Assembly: GCA_002869165.1 (NCBI GenBank)
Contig: PKTK01000001.1
Coordinates: 310,001-374,000, forward strand
Origin: Candidatus Parcubacteria bacterium
GTDB taxonomy: Bacteria > Patescibacteria > ABY1 > BM507 > UBA12075
Length of the DNA: 64,000 bases
Reading direction: 5' to 3'
In this document: piece after piece, positions 51,981 to 60,667 of the stretch
Numbering within the stretch: position 1 is the stretch's first letter
How the letters are laid out: each line of letters starts with the position of its first letter
Translations under genes and position numbers: made by a program
The notes under the pieces: generated by a model
Told to the model about the DNA's origin: nothing
Databases searched by the model: none
Seen by the model: the letters and a program-made list of their open reading frames with translations, nothing else

Positions 51981-53187
51981 ATTTTTGTATTGTTTTGTGT
52001 AGTTTTTTAATGTATTTAATAAATGATTCTTGCCTAACTTCTTCTATAATTGTTTTGGCTTCATCTAATGTAAACCATTTCCATTCAATATATTCCCATT
52101 CCCTAATTTTTAAATCAGAATCATCGCCAGTGTATTTTGTTATAGCAAGTGATTGACTTTGACCTTTGTAGTTTCTGTATTGATGATTTTCTTTTTTGGG
52201 AAAAGTGTATTTATGTAAGTTTTTATAAGTGTCTAAAATTTTTATTTTTTTGGTTCCAAGTTCTTCTTGAATTTCTCTAATAGCGGCTGATTCAATCGAA
52301 TCGCCATCTATTCCTCCCTGAGGAATTTGCCATGCCCCATTATCATTTCTTTTTATTAAAAGAATTTTATATTGTTTTGCTTCGTCAATTTTATATATCA
52401 GACAGGCGACATTTTTTCTGTATTGAAATTGGTTTATTAATAACCATTTTAAATATTCATATGGAAATAAAAAAATAGCATTAATAATTCTTTTGGTTCT
52501 TATTAATTTTTTATCGCCATAACTTTTAATATTTATTAAACGCCAGAGCCACTCTAAACCAATAAGTTTTAAAATTGCAGGACTTGGTTTGACTTTAGCA
52601 CTGATATAATCAAAACTTCCTCCGACTCCAATAGCAAGTTTTACAAACGGCATTTTAGGTAGATTTTTGTAGATAAATTTTTCTTGGTAAGGGCTGCCAG
52701 TAGTAATAAAGATTATTTCAGGTTTAAAAACATTTATGTTTTGGTAATAAGCCAATGACCATTCTTTATCTATTGATTCGATAGCGAAATTTAGATCTGG
52801 ATATTTTTTCTTGAGCGCCCAGTTAATATCATTTCCGCTTGAAAGTCCGTTTTTCAAGTTGAAAATAGCAACTTTCTTAGCTTCTGTTTCAGCGTATTTT
52901 AGTAGCCAAAGACAAATATCAGAGCCAGCCCAGCGGACAAGATTTTTCCCTTGAAGCCAAGAAGCAAACTTGATACCTATACCATCAGGAATAGACAAAG
53001 TAGCAGAATTTATAATATGGTGCAATTTTTCATCATGGTTTGCATTTAAGACTATTTCAGGATTTGGGGTTACGATATAAGACTGCTTTTCTCCTGCGAG
53101 TATGTCGATTATTTTATTTTGAAAAACTTTTTTATTTGCTCTGTCAAAAGAAATCCCTAAAACATTAATTTTATCAAAATATTCCAT
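51967..53187 (-). CDS. Fusion of WecG/TagA glycosyltransferase and RppH-like Nudix
   Basis: 406 residues. Residues 5-225 are a WecG/TagA/CpsF glycosyltransferase: TPNPEIVLNAN, IPDGIGIKFAS, FITTGSPYQEKFI and AIGVGGSFDYISA with the GLEWLWRL end. Residues 258-395 are a Nudix domain of RppH type: WQIPQGGIDG, the box REIQEELG and KGQSQS. The Nudix box is one residue shorter than canonical. The stretch 226-257 is a linker. The first enzyme adds a sugar to a lipid-linked precursor; the second would remove pyrophosphate from RNA or a nucleotide. It is encoded on the same strand as gltX and overlaps it. Confidence 0.85.
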   Translation of the reverse strand: MEYFDKINVLGISFDRANKKVFQNKIIDILAGEKQSYIVTPNPEIVLNANHDEKLHHIINSATLSIPDGIGIKFASWLQGKNLVRWAGSDICLWLLKYAETEAKKVAIFNLKNGLSSGNDINWALKKKYPDLNFAIESIDKEWSLAYYQNINVFKPEIIFITTGSPYQEKFIYKNLPKMPFVKLAIGVGGSFDYISAKVKPSPAILKLIGLEWLWRLINIKSYGDKKLIRTKRIINAIFLFPYEYLKWLLINQFQYRKNVACLIYKIDEAKQYKILLIKRNDNGAWQIPQGGIDGDSIESAAIREIQEELGTKKIKILDTYKNLHKYTFPKKENHQYRNYKGQSQSLAITKYTGDDSDLKIREWEYIEWKWFTLDEAKTIIEEVRQESFIKYIKKLHKTIQKYEKS

Positions 53188-53311
53188 TTATTTATTTAAT
53201 ATTAGATAAAAATAGTAGTTCTTAAAAACTACTTTTATAATTTAATTATATATGAAAAACTTGTTTTTAGCAATATAATATGATAATTTAAAGTAAATAA
53301 AATTTTAGCTT

Positions 53312-54328
53312 ATGCAAGAAGCAAAATATTATAAAAGTGATAATAAAAAAACAGTTACTTGTAAATTGTGTAATCATTATTGTGTTATCTCAAATAATGG
53401 AGTTGGTGTTTGCAAAAATCGTGTTAATAAAAACGGAAAGCTTTATAGTCTTAATTTTGGCAAGCCAATAGCTCAGAATATAGACCCCATAGAAAAGAAA
53501 CCATTTTTTCATTTCTTACCAGGTTCTAGTACTTATTCTATCGGAGCCCTTGGTTGTAATTTTCTATGTGCTAATTGTCAGAACTATGATATTTCACAAG
53601 CTGAGGAATTAGAAAAAAAGAATGAAATACTTAACTATGTTACACCAATGAGAATACTTGAAGAGGCATTGGGAAATGGTTGTAAATCAATTAGCTATAC
53701 TTACAGTGAGCCTACTATTTTTGCTGAATATGCACTTGAGATAATGAAGTTAGCTCATAAACATAAACTTAAAAATGTCTGGGTTTCCAATGGCTATATG
53801 TCTAAAGAGTTATTGAATGATATTATACCTTATTTAGATGCAATAAATATAGATTTAAAATCGTTTGATGAAAAATTTTATAAAAAAATATGTAATTCCA
53901 AACTAAAACCAGTCTTGGATAATATTCGTATTTTAAAAGAAGAACAAGTACATTTAGAATTAACAACTTTAATTATCCCTGATTATTCGGATAGCATTTC
54001 TGTTATTTCAGAAATTGCTGATTTTATTGCTACTGAGCTCGATGAAGATACACCATGGCACTTAAGTAAGTTTTCACCTGATATTTCTTGGAAAATGAAG
54101 AATTTGGAAGCTACCTCTGAGGATATCATATATGAAGCTTACGAGGTGGCTAAAGATGCTGGGGTTCGTTATGTTTATGTTGGCAATATACCTGGAGACC
54201 AAAAAGAAAATACTTATTGTTCTAAATGTGGCGAGCTAGCGATCCGTAGGTTTGGGTATCAAATAGAAAGATTGGATGTTAAAGGACATTGTTTTAATTG
54301 TGATCGGAGCTTGGATATTGTAGAATAA
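53312..54328 (+). CDS. amrS: AmmeMemoRadiSam-system radical SAM enzyme
   Basis: 338 residues. CLC-type N-terminal Cys (CKLCNHYC), radical-SAM motif CNFLCANCQN (C-x3-C-x2-C), ISYTYSEPTIFAEYAL and WHLSKFSPD, then C-terminal Cys pairs CSKCGELA and CFNCDR that can hold a second cluster. It belongs with AmrB (encoded at 59095) in a three-part system whose reaction is unknown. The AMMECR1 partner (AmrA) was not found here. Confidence 0.85.
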   Translation: MQEAKYYKSDNKKTVTCKLCNHYCVISNNGVGVCKNRVNKNGKLYSLNFGKPIAQNIDPIEKKPFFHFLPGSSTYSIGALGCNFLCANCQNYDISQAEELEKKNEILNYVTPMRILEEALGNGCKSISYTYSEPTIFAEYALEIMKLAHKHKLKNVWVSNGYMSKELLNDIIPYLDAINIDLKSFDEKFYKKICNSKLKPVLDNIRILKEEQVHLELTTLIIPDYSDSISVISEIADFIATELDEDTPWHLSKFSPDISWKMKNLEATSEDIIYEAYEVAKDAGVRYVYVGNIPGDQKENTYCSKCGELAIRRFGYQIERLDVKGHCFNCDRSLDIVE

Positions 54329-54356
54329 AACAAAAATCAAAAGTAAAAATCAAAAA

Positions 54357-54379
54357 ACAGGCGCATAAGCGCCTTTTTA
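54357..54379 (+). terminator. Rho-independent terminator
   Basis: AGGCGC / GCGCCT stem, ATAA loop, T5; ends amrS. Confidence 0.85.
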
Positions 54380-54421
54380 TTATTTGTTTTGTGATATGTT
54401 TGCATGCATTACCGAAATATC

Positions 54422-54450
54422 TTGACACTAATAAGCGTATATACTATTAT
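54422..54450 (+). promoter_or_regulatory. clpB promoter
   Basis: TTGACA (54422-54427), exact 17-base spacer, TATTAT (54445-54450), just before the CIRCE element. Confidence 0.8.
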
Positions 54451-54454
54451 AAAA

Positions 54455-54481
54455 TTAGCACTCCCCTATTGTGAGTGCTAA
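54455..54481 (+). promoter_or_regulatory. CIRCE operator (HrcA site)
   Basis: TTAGCACTC-N9-GAGTGCTAA, identical to the consensus HrcA operator. It covers the predicted transcription start of clpB, so HrcA should repress clpB and release it on heat stress. hrcA itself is outside the window. Confidence 0.97.
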
Positions 54482-54575
54482 ATATCATTTATTTTTAATT
54501 TAAAATTAACTATAATAACAGTATAAGTATATCCAGATATATATCAGGATATTTATACATAAAAATAATAAAACC

Positions 54576-57203
54576 ATGTTTAATAAATTTACAAATAAAT
54601 CACAAGAAGTGATCATAAACGCACAAGTAATAGCGCAAGATAATGGTCAACAGCAAATAGAGTCTTTACATATTTTGGCTGCACTATTAACTCAATCTGA
54701 GAGTTTGGTAAAACCAATTTTAGAGAAACTGGAAGTTGAACCAGAATATGTTGAAGATTTAGTTTTTGACAAAATTGAAGCTTTGCCAAAGACTGTAGCT
54801 ACGGCTAATGCTGGTACTGTTCAGGGTACTGCTGAAGTAGCAATGGTACTTGAAAAGGCTAAAAAAGAAGCTGACCAGATGGGAGATGAATTTATTTCTA
54901 CTGAACATATCTTCTTGTCGCTTATAAGTGTAAAGTCAGAAGCACAAAAGATTTTACTCGGACTAAAAATTGAGTACAATACAGTAATGAAGATTTTGTC
55001 AGAACTTAGGGGTTCACAAAAAGTCGACTCCCCTGACCCAGAAACAAAATATAAAGTCTTGGAAAAATATGCAACTAATTTAACTGATATGGCTAGAAAA
55101 AAGAAACTTGATCCAGTAATTGGCAGAGATGAAGAGATAAGACGTATTATGCAAGTTCTTTCTAGAAGAACCAAGAATAACCCTGTTTTAATAGGAGAAG
55201 CTGGAACTGGTAAAACTGCTATAATTGAAGGTTTGGCCCAGAGAATAATTTCTGGAGATGTTCCAGAGACCCTCAAAAACAAAGAACTTTTAAGTCTTGA
55301 TCTAGGAGCTTTGGTTGCGGGAGCGAAATTTCGTGGTGAGTTTGAAGATCGACTAAAAGCAGTTCTAAAAGAAATTAAATCCCAAGAAGGTAAAATAATA
55401 CTTTTTATTGATGAGCTTCATACTATCGTTGGAGCTGGAGCTTCGGAAGGTTCTATGGATGCTTCCAATATGCTTAAGCCGGCTTTGGCTCGTGGTGAAC
55501 TTCGAAGTATTGGAGCTACCACAACCAAAGAATATCAAAAATATATTGAAAAAGACGCAGCTCTTGAGCGAAGATTTCAGCCAATTTTTGTTTCTGAACC
55601 AAGCATAGAAGATACAATCGCCATACTACGTGGCATCAAAGAAAAGTATGAAGTTCACCATGGTGTCAGAATAACTGATGATGCTTTGATTGCTTCGGCT
55701 AAATTATCTGCTAGATATATTAGTGATAGATTTTTGCCCGATAAAGCGGTTGATTTGATGGATGAAGCAACCTCTGGTCTTCGTATGGAGATTGATTCTA
55801 TGCCGGAAGATATTGATAAATTAAAAAGAGATATTAAAAGATTAGAGATTGAAAAGGCAGGACTTAAAAAAGACAAAAAAGGAGCTTCAAAACTAAGAGG
55901 AATCAATAAAAAATTAACTGAACTCAAAGAAGAAGCTAATCAACTGGAGTTACACTGGAATAATGAAAAGAATATTATTGCTAAGATTAGTGAAACTAAA
56001 AAAGAAATAGATAAACTAAAAGCTGAAGCTGAGATAATTGAAAGAAAAGGTGATGATCTAACTCGAGTTGCTGAGATTCGTTATTCAATGATTCCTGAGT
56101 ATGAGAAAAAAGTTCAGAAGTTTGAAGAAGAATTAAATAGTATTCAAAAGAAAGGTCAAAGAATCTTAAAAGAAGAGATAGATGAAGAAGATATTGCCAA
56201 AGTTGTTTCTCGTTGGACTGGTATACCAGTATCCAAAATGCTTGAGTCAGAGATTCAAAAATTAGCCAAAGCAGAAGTTGAACTGGAGAAACGTGTCAGA
56301 GGGCAAGAATCAGCTATCAAAGCAGTTGCCAATGCTATCAGACGTTCTCGAGCAGGAATTTCTGAAGAAAAAAAGCCAATTGGTTCATTCTTGTTTGTTG
56401 GTCCAACAGGAGTTGGCAAGACTGAATTAGCCAAAACTTTAGCTGAATTTATGTTTAATGACGAAGCATCTTTAATTAGATTAGATATGTCGGAATTTAT
56501 GGAGAAGCACTCAGTGGCTAAAATTATTGGTTCCCCTCCTGGTTATATTGGACATGACGAAGGTGGTCAATTGACCGAACAAGTCAGACGAAGGCCTTAT
56601 TCAGTGATATTGTTTGATGAGATTGAAAAAGCTCACCCAGAAGTTTTTAATATATTGTTGCAAATTCTTGATGATGGTAGATTATCTGATTCTAAGGGAC
56701 GAGAAGTAAACTTTAAAAATACTATTATTATCATGACATCGAATCTTGGTAATGAGGTTATCAAGCATTATTCTATTGGTTTTTCTGACGGTTCTGATAA
56801 ACAAAATGAAATCAAACATCGTGAAAATGAAATGAAAGAAAAAATCGAGAATATTTTAAAAGATCATTTTAAGTTAGAATTTTTGAATAGAATTGATGAA
56901 ACAGTGATCTTTAAAAGCCTTGATAAGTTAGCTCTTTCTGAAATTGTTGATTTAGAACTTGCTAAAGTAGAAAAACGTTTGTTGGATAAAAATATTAAGA
57001 TTAGAATTGCCGCTAAAGTTAAAAAACATTTAGCTGAAAAAGGCTTTGATATCACCTTTGGAGCTAGGCCACTTAAACGTATTATTCAGAACACAATTTT
57101 AGACGAATTGGCATTAGATATAATTGAAGGTAAAGTTAAGGAAGGTGATAACATAACTATTGATCTCGGAGTTAATCATAAATTGATGTTGAAAGTTAAG
57201 TAG
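54576..57203 (+). CDS. clpB: Disaggregase ClpB
   Basis: 875 residues. Clp_N (about 1-150), AAA D1 with Walker A GEAGTGKT and Walker B ILFIDELH, the coiled-coil M domain (about 405-520) that marks ClpB, and AAA D2 with GPTGVGKT and ILFDEIEKA. No ClpP-binding loop is obvious. With DnaK it dissolves protein aggregates. Driven by a promoter under CIRCE. Compare the membrane ClpC-like protein at 15382. Confidence 0.96.
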   Translation: MFNKFTNKSQEVIINAQVIAQDNGQQQIESLHILAALLTQSESLVKPILEKLEVEPEYVEDLVFDKIEALPKTVATANAGTVQGTAEVAMVLEKAKKEADQMGDEFISTEHIFLSLISVKSEAQKILLGLKIEYNTVMKILSELRGSQKVDSPDPETKYKVLEKYATNLTDMARKKKLDPVIGRDEEIRRIMQVLSRRTKNNPVLIGEAGTGKTAIIEGLAQRIISGDVPETLKNKELLSLDLGALVAGAKFRGEFEDRLKAVLKEIKSQEGKIILFIDELHTIVGAGASEGSMDASNMLKPALARGELRSIGATTTKEYQKYIEKDAALERRFQPIFVSEPSIEDTIAILRGIKEKYEVHHGVRITDDALIASAKLSARYISDRFLPDKAVDLMDEATSGLRMEIDSMPEDIDKLKRDIKRLEIEKAGLKKDKKGASKLRGINKKLTELKEEANQLELHWNNEKNIIAKISETKKEIDKLKAEAEIIERKGDDLTRVAEIRYSMIPEYEKKVQKFEEELNSIQKKGQRILKEEIDEEDIAKVVSRWTGIPVSKMLESEIQKLAKAEVELEKRVRGQESAIKAVANAIRRSRAGISEEKKPIGSFLFVGPTGVGKTELAKTLAEFMFNDEASLIRLDMSEFMEKHSVAKIIGSPPGYIGHDEGGQLTEQVRRRPYSVILFDEIEKAHPEVFNILLQILDDGRLSDSKGREVNFKNTIIIMTSNLGNEVIKHYSIGFSDGSDKQNEIKHRENEMKEKIENILKDHFKLEFLNRIDETVIFKSLDKLALSEIVDLELAKVEKRLLDKNIKIRIAAKVKKHLAEKGFDITFGARPLKRIIQNTILDELALDIIEGKVKEGDNITIDLGVNHKLMLKVK

Positions 57204-57225
57204 AGATGCATATCATTCAGCAATA

Positions 57226-57251
57226 AAAAACAGGCCTTCAGGCCTGTTTTT
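57226..57251 (+). terminator. Rho-independent terminator
   Basis: CAGGCC / GGCCTG with TTCA loop, A- and T-run flanks; ends clpB. Confidence 0.85.
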
Positions 57252-57370
57252 GTATGTCTTCTTATTCTCAGTTATGGGTATCCAATAATCCAGAAAAACA
57301 AAAAAATTAACCGAAAAATCTTTTTTTGTTATACGATATATATTGTGTGATAACTGATATGTAATAAAAT

Positions 57371-57399
57371 TTGTGATAAGATTTAAAATATTGTATAAT
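57371..57399 (+). promoter_or_regulatory. Promoter of the gene at 57447
   Basis: TTGTGA (57371-57376), 17-base spacer, TATAAT (57394-57399); a second TATAAT follows at 57402. Confidence 0.55.
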
Positions 57400-57446
57400 T
57401 GTATAATGTAAATAATTAAAAGTTAATCCTTTCATGCTAAAAAAAT

Positions 57447-59093
57447 ATGAATAATAAACACAGATGGTTGATAGTATTTATCTTCATTATTTCGCTAACA
57501 ATCGCAGTAAAAGCTGAAGCAGCTACATTTGACCCTGCTTATATTATTTCTGATGAAGAAATGACTAACGCAGATTCAATGACATTGGCTGATATTGAAG
57601 CCTTTTTAAAGTTAAAAGGAGGATATATTTCTAGGAATTATTTTTTGAGTTCAGATGGTGAACTTATGTCAGCTGCTCAAATCATATATAATGCAGCGCA
57701 CAACTATGATTGTGAAGGAGTTGAACTTAGCGACAGTCCAAATAGAACTGAAAGAGTTAATAAATGTCGTTACGCTCCTGTTAATCCAAAATTATTGTTA
57801 GTTTTATTACAAAAAGAGCAAAGCTTAATCGAAGAAATGTCTCCGACAGAAAAACAGTTAGCTTGGGCAACTGGATATGCGGTTTGTGATAATTGTTCAA
57901 TGTCTGACCCAAGTATTCAACGCTGGAAAGGTTTTGGTAGGCAGGTAAATTCCGCTAGTCTTCAGTTTTCTGATTACATGAGAAATCCACAAAATTATGG
58001 TTTTCAAGCAGGAAAAACTTACAGTATCACAAACACAGGTAGACCGGCTATGATTGTAACGATTCAAAATCAAGCTACTGCAGCACTTTATAATTATACA
58101 CCACATGTTTATTGGGGAAACTATAATTTTTTCAAACTTTGGACGAAGTATTTCACAAGATCATATCCAAATAATTCACTGCTTCAAGTAAAAGGTGAAA
58201 ATGGGGTTTGGTTAATAAAAGACGGAAAAAGAAGAGCTTTTATGACTCGTGGTGCTTTAACTAGTAGATATGATGTAAATAAAGTAATCCAAGTATCTAA
58301 GTCTGATTTGGAAATGTATGAAGAAGGATCTCCTATTAAATTTGCTCAGTACTCCTTGCTTCGTTCTCCTCGAGGAACAATATTTTTACTAGTAGATGAT
58401 ACTAGGAGAGGTTTTGCTTCACAAGAGGCTTTTAGAAAACTTGGCTTTAACCCAGAAGAGATAATTGATGCTAGTTGGGAAGATATTAATCTTTATGATG
58501 AAATAGAATCAATTACAGAAGATTCTATGTATCCAACCGGTGCCTTACTTCAAGATAAAGCTACTGGTGGAATATATTTTGTTAGAAATGGAACAAAGGC
58601 TCCTCTTTGGGATAGGGTTTTGCTCGAAACTAAATTTATGATGAACTCAATATTCCCTGTTGACTCTGAGAAGTTGGATAGCTTTAAAACAGTTGAACCA
58701 GCTATATTTGACGATGGTGAGTTGTTATCACCAACTAACTCCCCCGCTGTTTACGTGATTGATAACCATAAAAGAAGACCAATCGTTTCTGGAGAAGCTT
58801 TTGAGGATTTAGGTTATAAATGGGAGAATATTATTACTGTACCTGAAAATATTATAAATTTATATGAGGAAGGTGAGATTTTGGGCCTAAAATTTGAAGA
58901 GTCAGATATTGAAATAATCGATCCAATGGCTTCAACTACTATTGATATGTTGATTGCTTCTGGTTCAGAAAATATGTTGATTGCTTCAGGAACTGAGTAT
59001 ATACTTGACCAAGATGACTTAGAATTAGACAAAGAAACATTAGAAGAAGTTCAACAGATACTTTATCCATATTTTAAATTTACACAAGACTAA
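57447..59093 (+). CDS. Secreted lysozyme-like protein with C-terminal repeats
   Basis: 548 residues; signal peptide (about 1-25, ending AEA). Residues 35-235 form a domain with AAQIIYNAAHNY, LLVLLQKEQSLI (possible catalytic Glu), AWATGYAVC and ALYNYTPHVYWG, a pattern seen in secreted lysozyme-like proteins of CPR and Actinobacteria. From about 245 to 480 lie three to four diverged repeats of about 65 residues, each a tryptophan or tyrosine strand, a basic turn (GKRRAF, TRRGFAS, HKRRPIVS) and LYEEGE. These probably bind the cell envelope. A low-complexity IASG repeat ends the protein. Confidence 0.65.
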   Translation: MNNKHRWLIVFIFIISLTIAVKAEAATFDPAYIISDEEMTNADSMTLADIEAFLKLKGGYISRNYFLSSDGELMSAAQIIYNAAHNYDCEGVELSDSPNRTERVNKCRYAPVNPKLLLVLLQKEQSLIEEMSPTEKQLAWATGYAVCDNCSMSDPSIQRWKGFGRQVNSASLQFSDYMRNPQNYGFQAGKTYSITNTGRPAMIVTIQNQATAALYNYTPHVYWGNYNFFKLWTKYFTRSYPNNSLLQVKGENGVWLIKDGKRRAFMTRGALTSRYDVNKVIQVSKSDLEMYEEGSPIKFAQYSLLRSPRGTIFLLVDDTRRGFASQEAFRKLGFNPEEIIDASWEDINLYDEIESITEDSMYPTGALLQDKATGGIYFVRNGTKAPLWDRVLLETKFMMNSIFPVDSEKLDSFKTVEPAIFDDGELLSPTNSPAVYVIDNHKRRPIVSGEAFEDLGYKWENIITVPENIINLYEEGEILGLKFEESDIEIIDPMASTTIDMLIASGSENMLIASGTEYILDQDDLELDKETLEEVQQILYPYFKFTQD

Positions 59094-59094
59094 T

Positions 59095-59883
59095 ATGTCA
59101 ATTGTATTTTCAGCCATACTACCCCATCCGCCTATATTAATACCTCAAATTGGTAAAGAAAATATTGGTCAATTGGAAAAGACTTTGCAGGCAATAGAAA
59201 AGTTGCGCAAGGATTTTATTGATAGTGGAGCGGAAACAATTATGATTATTTCTCCTCATGGAATAATTCAAAATGATGCCTTCACTATGAATCTATGTCC
59301 AGAATTTAAGTGTGACTTTGAAGATTTTGGTGATTTTTCCACTAAATGTACTTGGCCAGGTAATGTTGGTCTTTCTCATAAGTTAAGAGAGGCACTTGAG
59401 GTAACTGCCCCGCTACAGTTAATAAGTGAAGAGAATTTGGATTATGGAACTTCCGTTCCTTTGTGTGTACTAACTGAAGGCAAGCCAAATTTAAAACTTA
59501 TACCTCTTTACTATTCTGGACTCAATAACGAAGCTCATTATAAATTTGGGCAAGTCATGAAAAAGGAGTTATTAAAAAGAAGAGAGCCTGTTGCGATTAT
59601 TGCCTCAGGAGATCTTTCTCATCGTTTGGAGAAAAATGCTCCTGGCGGTTATTCGTCAAAAGGAAAAAAGTTTGATAATAGACTTATCAAACTTCTTCAA
59701 GAAAAAAATATCGAAAAAATAATAAATATGGATGAAGGATTGATTGTAGAAGCTGGTGAATGTGGACTTAAATCAATTCTTATTTTACTTGGTATACTGG
59801 ATGACATAAACTACAACCCCAAGCTTCTATCATATGAAGCTCCGTTTGGAGTTGGTTACATGACAATGAATTTTAAGTTTTAG
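59095..59883 (+). CDS. amrB: AmmeMemoRadiSam-system protein B (Memo-like)
   Basis: 262 residues. The class III extradiol-dioxygenase/Memo fold shows as ILPHPPILIPQIG, IISPHG, ASGDLSHRLEKNAPGGY and CGLKSILILLG, with the metal His residues in HPP, SPHG and DLSH. It starts one base after the preceding secreted protein gene. Its partner radical SAM enzyme is at 53312, five kilobases away. Confidence 0.85.
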   Translation: MSIVFSAILPHPPILIPQIGKENIGQLEKTLQAIEKLRKDFIDSGAETIMIISPHGIIQNDAFTMNLCPEFKCDFEDFGDFSTKCTWPGNVGLSHKLREALEVTAPLQLISEENLDYGTSVPLCVLTEGKPNLKLIPLYYSGLNNEAHYKFGQVMKKELLKRREPVAIIASGDLSHRLEKNAPGGYSSKGKKFDNRLIKLLQEKNIEKIINMDEGLIVEAGECGLKSILILLGILDDINYNPKLLSYEAPFGVGYMTMNFKF

Positions 59884-60149
59884 TCCGTGTCATTCACTAC
59901 TTTAAAAAAGTATTTCCATTTTTCCCTGGAATGACACAGTTCTTTTGTGTCATTCAGACTATTAATAATGTGTTGCTTGGGGAAGTCTTTGCAAACCTTA
60001 AAAACAGAACTTCTTTTGTCATTAGGAACTCTAAGATCTTTTATGATGCGCAGAGCTAAATCTTGCCATTCGTATACTGGTGCTTTTTTAGACTTGATTT
60101 TGCTAGCAAAAATATCTTTTATATTGGAAAAATCTTTTTCTTCTTTCAT
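59880..60149 (-). CDS. Small conserved-looking protein ending in a repeat
   Basis: 89 residues. The core KKAPVYEWQDLALRIIKDL ... SVFKVCKDFP ... WKYFFKV matches a small protein pattern I associate with CPR genomes (WQ...L...K...F.V.K), but no function is known. Its C-terminal 20 residues are encoded by an inverted repeat (59887-59937), so the original end may have been changed by insertion. It overlaps amrB by four bases on the opposite strand. Confidence 0.5.
   Translation of the reverse strand: MKEEKDFSNIKDIFASKIKSKKAPVYEWQDLALRIIKDLRVPNDKRSSVFKVCKDFPKQHIINSLNDTKELCHSREKWKYFFKVVNDTD
59887..59937. repeat. Inverted repeat related to intergenic elements
   Basis: GTGTCATTC (59887-59895) and GAATGACAC (59929-59937) bracket a 33-base loop; another GTGTCATTC follows at 59946-59954. 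The ends resemble the TGACA repeat family at 6651 and 47085. Confidence 0.55.
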
Positions 60150-60199
60150 ACTTGATTATTTTATAATCTTTTGTTACTATTTTATCTTAGTTTAGAAAT

Positions 60200-60667
60200 A
60201 TGTCAAAAATTTACAATATTGTTACACATCCAGCAGAGTCTCTTCGGAAAAGATCAGAAGAGATTAATATTCAGGATATAAGAAATCCTGATTTTTTAGT
60301 ATTGTTCAAGGATATGAAAAAAACTATGCTAAAGAAAGATGGAGTTGGTTTAGCAGCCCCTCAGATCGGTAAAAATATCAGATTGATAATTGTAAATACT
60401 TACGATGGACCAACAGCTATGATAAACCCAATAATCAATAAAAAGTCATGGGCAAAAGTCATAGGAGAAGAAGGGTGTATATCAGTACCTAATACATTTG
60501 GAGATGTAAGTAGACATAAGAAAATTATATATTCTTATATTGACGAAAAAGGAAGAAATAAAAAGCTGGAAGCGAAAGACATGGAAGCTAGCATTATCCA
60601 GCATGAGATTGACCATTTGGACGGAATTTTGTTTATTGATAAAGCAAAAAACATTAAGAAGGCTTAA
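60200..60667 (+). CDS. def: Peptide deformylase
   Basis: 155 residues. All three motifs are present: GVGLAAPQIG, EEGCISVP (metal Cys) and HEIDHLDGILF (metal His and catalytic Glu). Removes formyl from nascent proteins. Paired in function with fmt at 61694. It is short at the C-terminus, as in type 1 enzymes. Confidence 0.96.
   Translation: MSKIYNIVTHPAESLRKRSEEINIQDIRNPDFLVLFKDMKKTMLKKDGVGLAAPQIGKNIRLIIVNTYDGPTAMINPIINKKSWAKVIGEEGCISVPNTFGDVSRHKKIIYSYIDEKGRNKKLEAKDMEASIIQHEIDHLDGILFIDKAKNIKKA

Noticed and set aside
54422..57203. ClpC rather than ClpB identity
   Set aside because: The long coiled-coil M domain between the two ATPase domains and the CIRCE control fit ClpB.
59947..60195. Plus-strand reading frame opposite the small gene at 59880
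   Set aside because: It lies antisense to a more plausible gene, includes repeat sequence, and has no ribosome binding site or family pattern.
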